64,000 bases of DNA from Wolfiporia cocos. Taxonomy: Eukaryota > Basidiomycota > Agaricomycetes > Polyporales > Phaeolaceae. This document shows positions 57,579 through 64,000 of the stretch, piece by piece. Location of the stretch: assembly GCA_029448655.1 (NCBI GenBank), contig JACCLO010000005.1, positions 868,001-932,000 of the forward strand, written 5' to 3'. Below the pieces are notes generated by a model. The model was given only the letters and a program-made list of their open reading frames with translations, did no database searches and was not told the origin of the DNA. The first letter of the stretch is position 1. Each line of letters begins with the position of its first letter. The position numbers and the translations under genes are program-made.

Positions 57579-59182
57579 ATGAGCACGAACGATCCTGCCG
57601 GGAACAGCAATGGGACGAGTGATTCATCCCAAAACGATGGGTACGCACTCTCGACTCGCCACTACCGCTGAAACCTCTTGCTGATTCGAGCTCACCCAAG
57701 CGTACAAGATGCAGACGTCATCGGACCGTTAACGAGAATGGTCTCAAATACAGTGAACAAAGTCTTCACGGAACGGGGCTACCATCCCGACACGCTCGAG
57801 CAGCTGCGCACGGTGCAGGAGTGGAATGCACGCCTGCGCGACGAGAACGCGAAGCTATTCAACGATAATCGCAAGCTCACTTATCTGATGGCCATGCAGA
57901 ACGAGCAGCTCAGCAAGGTCCAGCTCGCCGCGGCGATCCCGCAAAATGCCACGCCCGCGATAGTGATCGAACAACAGCAACAGATGCAGGCGATAGAAAG
58001 GAACTATAACGAGGTGCAGCATAGTCTCCAGCTGGCGTAGGTGTCTGAACCAAGCCTCTCTTTCGGCACTGATGCCATATGTTATAGACGGCAGGAAATT
58101 AACCACTTGCGCGCCGAACTCGCACGTCTTACCCACCCATCCCAAGCGGCCTCGAACCCTCCTGCTGACGGCGGGCCTACTGCGTCCGGCAGCCAACAGC
58201 GCCCCAATGTCCATCCAAACCTAAGCAGTAAGCACACCTCGTTCCAATGCGCGCAGATCTCACTAATCCTCGATATATGCACCAGCCGTCGCCCCTCCTG
58301 GCTTCCCAACGCCCGTATCTGTCCCTGTCCGCCAATTCGCGAACAGGCCGCCACTCTCCTCGTTCAACACGGCCGTCGCGAGGCACGCTTTCGGGCAAGG
58401 ATATGCGCCCGCCGGTCCATCGCAAAGCAGGCTTATGCAGCCGCCGTACGGCGCGTACATGGCCCCGGTGATGCCCGCGACGCAGCTCGTGGGCCCGTAC
58501 AAGCTCGAGCAGCCGCAGGGCCAGGGCTTCCCGATGTATGCTGAGACGCCCAGGACATTGGTTTCGAGGCGAGAGCAGCACCAGGGTAGGATGGTGGAGA
58601 CGATCGACCTCACGATGGACATGGATGAGGAGACGGAGGAGAAGCCTGAGGTGCAGCGGACACCGCAGGCCCCGTCCGCGCCGCAGGTTGCACAGCAGGC
58701 CCCCTCTGAGCCTGGGCCGCAAGTAGAGAGACCAGCGCCGGCTGAGCCTGAGCCGAAGGTCGAGGAGACACAAGAGGCGGAAGTAAGCGGCGCGGTGACA
58801 GAGGCATTGTCCCACGGCGCTTTGATGGAGCTCGATCTGCAGGTGCCAATGGACGGGTCTGCGGACGTGGAGGAGGACTTCATCCAGGACTGCGTCGACG
58901 CGACTTTCATTGAAGATGAGGGCGAGGCCGGATCGAACAAGTTGTGGTGTAAGATGTGCCGGTGGGTGTCGCCTTCATCTCATCTTCCGTGCGGATCGCA
59001 GACACGGGTTTCTGACGGTATTTAACAGATCACGCCATGCAGCGGGAGTAACAACTCAGGCCCCAGAGCCATTTGTCAACGCCACTGTGCAGACACTGGT
59101 AGAGCACTGCGAGCGAGAGCACCCCAGGGGATGGGAGCGCCTGCAGGAAGATGTCAAGAGACAGAGAGAGGAGGCGGAGTAG
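57579..59182 (+). CDS. Uncharacterised coiled-coil protein with C-terminal Cys/His zinc-finger-like motif
   Basis: Five exons: 57579-57640, 57701-58036, 58088-58227, 58286-58961, 59029-59182; 455 residues. After a Ser/Asn-rich start comes MVSNTVNKVFTERGYHPDTL, then a coiled coil (LRTVQEWNARLRDENAKLFN, NRKLTYLMAMQNEQLSKVQL and QEINHLRAELARL). The middle is Pro/Gln-rich with a long acidic segment. The end has LWCKMCRSRH followed about 25 residues later by LVEHCEREHPRGWERL, giving Cys-X2-Cys, His, and Cys-X3-His ligands spread over a splice junction. This looks like a degenerate or novel zinc finger. I know of similar unannotated basidiomycete proteins but no function. Confidence 0.75.
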
Positions 59183-59680
59183 GATTTCCCCAGCTTCTTT
59201 CGGTGTACGTTTAGACAGACCAGCACTTGCGGCTATATGCGACTGCATGTTAACTGTGGTTTTCAGGTCACGATTTGACTCATTGTTGGATCATTAAAAA
59301 CGAGGTCGAATGGTAATAAATCGTATAAACCTGGCGGGCGAAACGCGATGTAGCAGTAGTCAGTCTGATTCTCGCGAACACACATCCCCTCCAGGCTTGT
59401 GATGCACTGGACTGGATCCTAGCATACCAGGTGCTGCGATGGGAAGCCTTCAGATTGAATCCTTATACTCCCGAACCGTTCCCCAGTGTGCTGATTCTGG
59501 AGTACAACGTGGCTGGACTGCATTCTAATGCACGATATCTTGGCTACGACCTCCCACTGCTCAGACTGATTCATAATGAGCTTGGATCGAATTCCGACCA
59601 ACTCGTGGCTGACAATGGGATAACACGATCTGCTATCCCGTGTACCTTCTTGGCAGGCTTGCCTCGGCGACGATATCAAC
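59183..59680. other. Intergenic upstream of the DUF6534 gene
   Basis: 498 bp. A 155-codon frame (59431-59898) crosses the start of the DUF6534 gene in another phase and is taken as chance. Confidence 0.45.
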
Positions 59681-61296
59681 ATGTCGAATATTGGCGGGCC
59701 GGACGAAGCTACTACTGGCCCTATTCTTGTCCAGGGTCTCCTACAATATCTTTGTCAAGGTATGCTATCGTGAATGGGTCCAACCTTTGTATGCTACAAT
59801 GTCCGCGGGCAGGTATCATCATTTCTCAGGTAGATCTCTCTTACGATTCCCAGATAAGCTGGATTTGTTCACATTCGCATTGCGTTGACAGGGAGTAAAA
59901 TTCTGGACCCGGCGTACCGAGGGTACCACTCGCTCTCAAGTTTACGTGACTACCCTGGTATTTCTTTCTATGTCAGTTGAACAGGCAGAGCACATGGAGT
60001 TGTTTGCGTACTAAAATCTCCAATAGCTTGCAAACCGCACTTGAGACATACAAAACGTGGCTAGAACTCATCGTCAGAAGGCACTGGGTAAGCTGTGTAG
60101 TAATACCTCAAGACCATTGAAATCCACCTATCACACCACTTTGATTGCAGTGGACAAGCCCGCTGCATTGGGCAGAATTCCTTCTGAACGGAATCATCTG
60201 CACGCTGTGCGAGATTTTCTTGATCAGGAGATGCTGGAAGGTTTGTCAAATACCTGCAACGGTGAGGCGAAGCGAGGTGTTCACGATGTTCATAGGTTAC
60301 AGAGCGCAACAACTGGGTACTTTTCAGCTTAGCAAGCTTGAGTGCCGCCATAATTTCTGCAAATATCTATCTAGTGAGTTTGAAACTCCAGTGGCATGCA
60401 TTTACTGAGCTTCCTAGGCCGTAAAAATTGGAGAGGATATTGGAGCCGAAACCGGATATGCAGACGTGAGTTCCCGTACTCTTCTGCAAGAAATTCCTGT
60501 ATATCATGCCACACAGCCATTGAAGGCCGGAAGTTGGGCTTTTCCGCTCTGGATCTACGGGTCTTTGGTGCTCGCTGTTTCTCTCACTTGCATCCGTAAG
60601 TCTAGAAAGATTTCTCCTGAACTCTGCTTGAACTGGGACATTGGTCTAGTGTCGTATTTCTTGCGCAAGTCCAAGACTGGCTTGAGCTACCTGGACAGGA
60701 CGGTCAACAGCATCATAGAGATCACCTGGGAAACGGCTGCATTACCTAGCGTATCCGCAATTCTTGCAGCGACGTTTTACAGCAGCAAGCCGGTGAGGTT
60801 CCGTTATCATGTAGTGTCATCGCCTATAACAATGTTACATCTCCGAAAGGTGACGCATGCCAGACACCTGGACCTGTTCTTCAGTCTTCTCATTGCCAAA
60901 TTATACACACTCGGGATCTTACGGACCATCAACTTACGAGTCGTGTTCCGCCAGCGACTCACGTCCACGGATTTAGGCCGCACGTCTTTGAACGACTTCC
61001 GGTGGGATCAGGCAGCTTCTAGCGGCACGACAAGCAGTCGGAAGGTGAGACGACGCCAGCACGAAACATTCTTCACTGCACAGACTGAGAAATGAACTGC
61101 TCAGCCGGTGGCTCCCGATGACCGCCTCGAGGTGGCACCGAATGTTATGGTGCGACCGTCAAACCACAGGCTCGTATCCTTCACCACAGCATTCGGCGAT
61201 GGGCCTCGAGAGTCCCACCTGAACTGTCGGGATCAGGCCAGGTTAGGACAGTACAGCTTCCCAGATCGACGAGTTGTCCCGTCCGATATTGTTTGA
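59681..61296 (+). CDS. DUF6534-type multi-pass membrane protein
   Basis: Ten exons: 59681-59759, 59813-59829, 59892-59971, 60027-60087, 60151-60240, 60296-60373, 60418-60595, 60650-60792, 60850-61044, 61105-61296; 370 residues, all phases agree. Exon 2 is 17 nt and completes the first membrane helix (YLCQGIIISQGVKFW). Other blocks: LQTALETYKTWLELIVRRHW, EFLLNGIICTLCEIFLIRRC, NNWVLFSLASLSAAIISANI, WAFPLWIYGSLVLAVSLTCI, SKTGLSYLDRTVNSIIEITW ETAALP, KLYTLGILRTINLR, DLGRTSLNDF. Seven helices are likely with a cytosolic Ser-rich tail. The family is widespread and expanded in Agaricomycetes and its function is unknown. Without the last intron translation stops at 61095. Confidence 0.85.
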
Positions 61297-61342
61297 TCCT
61301 ATATAAATACACACAGCATTTCGTAGTGAGTTCACCATGAGA

Positions 61343-64000
61343 CTAGACTGCAATCGTCTTTGACAGCTTGTCTAGGAGGACTGATACCCGCGCAGCCTCA
61401 ATCTCAGCCAAAGTGCTGTTCTTCTCGAGAGTCAATGCCTCCGTGATAGCAGGGAGCGTCGTTGCTCCATACCCTGCATTAATAGATGTCAGCTATGTGG
61501 GATATCCATAAATCATAACAGGACATACCCAGGAACTTCCCAGGCGCTACCACCAAGTGCTTGTACCACTCCCGCTCCGCGATACCCTCCTCCGAGATGA
61601 AGCCACGCTCAAAGGCTGACAGCTTAGCATTCACCCTCTGCACGCGTTTCGCGGCCTTGAAGAATTCCTTCACAGGCGATGCGTGCCTCCAACGGCGGTG
61701 AATTGCACGGATAATCTTCTTCAGCCACTCTGGCAGGTGGTGATGCATCGCACATTCATCGTCCCGCTTGCCAGGCTTGGGCAGCTTGTCGAGGATCTCC
61801 TTGAACTTTCTCTCGGCTTCGGCCTTCTCGACGTCGAGCGTGAGACTGGCGGCTTGAAGGCTTGCGATTGAGCTACGGAGGCCAGAGAAGTTGGGCGACG
61901 TTGCGAGGGAGAGGGAGGAAGCTAAGCTCTCGACTCTGTAGTATGAAACAAGACGTCAGCGAGATCATCGATATGGAGGGCGAAGGCGCACTTGTCCAAA
62001 TAGCTGTCCAATTCAAGAGCATACTGCGTCGTGTTGAGGGGAACGACGATGGCGTCAATGATGCGCAGGGCAGTCAAGCCCATGTGCTTCGCAACTGCAA
62101 CCTATCACGAGTGTCAGAGACGTACTCTCGTTGTGAATAGAATATACATACATGGCGGTAGAAGCCGGGGTCGCCATACAATTCCTCCCATCTCTCCGAG
62201 TCATAGATGGAGTGGTAGTGGTAGGGCGCATCCGTGGGCGTGCCACCAAAGCCCTGATCCATGCTCGCAACCTGGAAGCGTAGACATGCGCCAAATCAAC
62301 ACCGTTAAATTACAGTATGGCTAATCAAACGTACCCCAAGGTGCTGTAAGAACGGCGTGTAGTCACTGCCGGACCCAAGCGGGCTGATACCCGTGTCCGA
62401 GGCCCTCGCCAGTTGAGCAGCCGCATAGACTTCCAGGAACTCTGCGTCGCTTGGACCGGTGAAAGGACCAGCGTCCTCCCTGGCATCCCAGAGCGTCTTG
62501 CTCGGGTCGGTGGGATGTGGAACGTCAAGAGCGGCCTGACGAATGAGGTGTGCAAGTGACGGCGAGGCAGATGCGCCCCAGCGCGATCCACCTACTGAAA
62601 CGTCTGTATGTATATCGAAATTAGTGACGTGTAAAAGAACATAGGCAGTGTACTTGCCAACATTGATGTATGCGACGACGTTTTGCTGTATCCACTCTGG
62701 GAAGTCTTCTGCCCATTCTGTGCTACCAATAAGGCCGTACTGGATGGTCGTTGTCAGCGATGCCATCATGACTGATGCGGGCACTTACCTCCTCAGCATC
62801 CCAACTAGCGATGACGACGTTTCTCAAGGGCTTCCACCCGTTGTTCAGGAGGGCACTGAAGCCACGGATCACTTCGTGCAGGGAAACGGTGCCGGATACG
62901 GGGTCGACAGCACCCATAACCCAAGCTATGGGCAAAGCACATGAGGCAGAGTTCAGTATGTTATCCTATTAGACTCACCATCACGATGACACCCAACAAG
63001 GACAGCCTCATTGCGGATGTGACCCGGAATGACCGCCATGGTGTTCCAAATGGGAATCACTCTGTCATCAACTGTGCGAAATCAGCATCGACCTCATCGT
63101 ACCCCCGCACAATACCTGGACATACCGCGGTTGACGAGCTTAACCTCTCGCTCACTCGCACGCCCCGTCAGCTCGCGCTTCTCACCGCCCTCGATCTCCT
63201 CAAGCAGCCGCTGCGCATTGGCCCACGAAATCGGCAAGCTCGGAATCCTCGGGATGTTCGCGCCTTCCGTGCGCGTCGCGTTCTCGTACGCGGGCGCGCC
63301 GGGCGTCGTGGGATCGCCAGGGTACGCCGAGATGAACTGCACACTGCCGCGCTGCACGGACGTCGGGTTGCGCGCGGGCCCCTCGGGGTACTCCGCGTAC
63401 CCATTTTCGGCAGTCACGCTCCCGTCGTCGCGCAGGTCGGAGTAGATGAGCACGCCCGCTGCGCCGTGTTCTTGCGCGAGTTGTATCTTTGGGGCGCGAT
63501 AGAAATCGCCTCACGTCAGTGCGTCCCTGGATCAGGATGGGACCATGTGCTGACCTTCAACCCGCGGAAATTCGCGCCATACCGCGCGAGCACGATCTTG
63601 CCAGTGAAGTCGCCACCCGCCTCTACCACGGCATCGTAGTCCTCCTTGCGTCCATAGTTCACATAGATAAGCTGCCCCTGTGCATCGCCGTCCCGGCTCA
63701 GCCCATGCCATGCGGGCACGGCATCCCTATATTTCGCCGCTTCAGGGTCGCGGGGGTCACCGTCCTCGTCAAGGTCTGCGGACCACACTGACGCTCCCTC
63801 ATCGCCGAGGATTTCGAGGCTGTGGCTGACTGGCGTGTTCATGACGGGGTAGTACTTGTCGATCCATGCGGTGGGCCCGGCCAGCGCGTTGATGCCGAGC
63901 GTCGCGGCGCGCGACTCTGCAGAGCCCGCGGGGAACACGGGCACCTCAGCGGGCGCGGCAATGCCGAACTGCTCCTGGAAGAGCTGGAGGATGACCTTGG
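61343..64000 (-). CDS. M28B metallopeptidase, glutamate carboxypeptidase II/transferrin-receptor-like, 5' part outside window
   Basis: Ten exons inside the window: beyond 64000-63555, 63486-63126, 63071-62979, 62925-62789, 62739-62658, 62603-62335, 62271-62152, 62101-61992, 61935-61529, 61473-61343; phases agree. A PA-type insert domain (YVNYGRKEDYDAVVEAGGDF, GKIVLARYGANFRGLKI, HGAAGVLIYSDLRDDG) precedes the peptidase core. Metal ligands: GCHRDAWVMGAVDPVSG (His, Asp), ASWDAEEYGLIGSTEW (Glu pair), SLGSGSDYTPF-type loop, and the final His in YHYHSIYDS. The C-terminal helical dimerisation domain is present. Fungal members are type II membrane proteins of the vacuole or secretory route that trim acidic peptides. 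Intron 62657-62604 uses a GC donor. Its stop lies 46 bp from the convergent DUF6534 stop. Confidence 0.92.

Noticed and set aside
59431..59898. 155-codon plus-strand frame upstream of and across the DUF6534 start
   Set aside because: Runs out of phase over the DUF6534 first exons, which have a consistent family sequence; no motif of its own.
1..64000. Secondary-metabolite cluster, CRISPR array, prophage or intact transposon
   Set aside because: No PKS, NRPS, terpene cyclase, transposase, reverse transcriptase, spaced direct repeats or terminal repeats were recognised. Neighbouring genes are unrelated housekeeping functions.

Overview
The window is nuclear DNA of a basidiomycete fungus, most likely an Agaricomycete. 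It is GC-rich and gene-dense. Almost every gene is cut by many introns of about 40-100 bp with GT(A/G)NGT donors and YAG acceptors. Gene content includes basidiomycete-typical families: a DUF6534 membrane protein, a Ser-rich CAP protein, a velvet regulator, and a truncated kinase-fold protein. No bacterial operon, rRNA, tRNA, CRISPR array or intact transposon was seen. Gene models were built by hand from reading frames, splice signals, phase agreement between exons and remembered family motifs; no alignment was run.

Layout. 0-10.5 kb: CAP/PR-1 protein (-), prefoldin subunit 2 (-), complex I subunit NDUFS8 (+), an unknown 237-residue protein (+), an INO80F-like chromatin subunit (-), complex I subunit NDUFA13/GRIM-19 (+). 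11-21 kb: a two-HMG-box protein (+), a GNAT acetyltransferase (-), a large mitochondrial-type PPR protein (+), a VelB-like velvet factor (-). 21-30 kb: ArfGAP (+), F-box protein (+), C2H2 zinc-finger protein (+), ubiquitin-specific protease (+). 30-37 kb: PP2C phosphatase of the Ptc5 type (-), a 2.4 kb gene-poor stretch with possible gene relics, a single-pass membrane protein (+), an unknown conserved protein (+). 37-48 kb: haspin kinase (-), GINS subunit PSF2 (+), vacuolar TRP-type channel Yvc1 (-, 23 exons), ARPC3 (+), NOB1 (-). 48-64 kb: truncated kinase-like protein (+), 3-isopropylmalate dehydrogenase (-), VPS17 (-), GTP cyclohydrolase II (-), a coiled-coil/zinc-finger protein (+), DUF6534 protein (+), and the 3' part of an M28B carboxypeptidase (-) running off the right edge.

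Most genes are independent housekeeping functions: respiration (NDUFS8, NDUFA13, PDH phosphatase, PPR), replication and mitosis (PSF2, haspin), trafficking (ArfGAP, VPS17), ribosome maturation (NOB1), leucine and riboflavin synthesis, and actin (ARPC3). There is no evident gene cluster. The most unusual things are the architecture of the Yvc1 gene (5-nt and 11-nt exons and a GC-AG intron), the velvet domain split by a disordered insert of about 280 residues, three stop-free introns whose length is a multiple of three, a kinase-fold protein lacking its catalytic loop, and two clusters of repeated regulatory-looking motifs.
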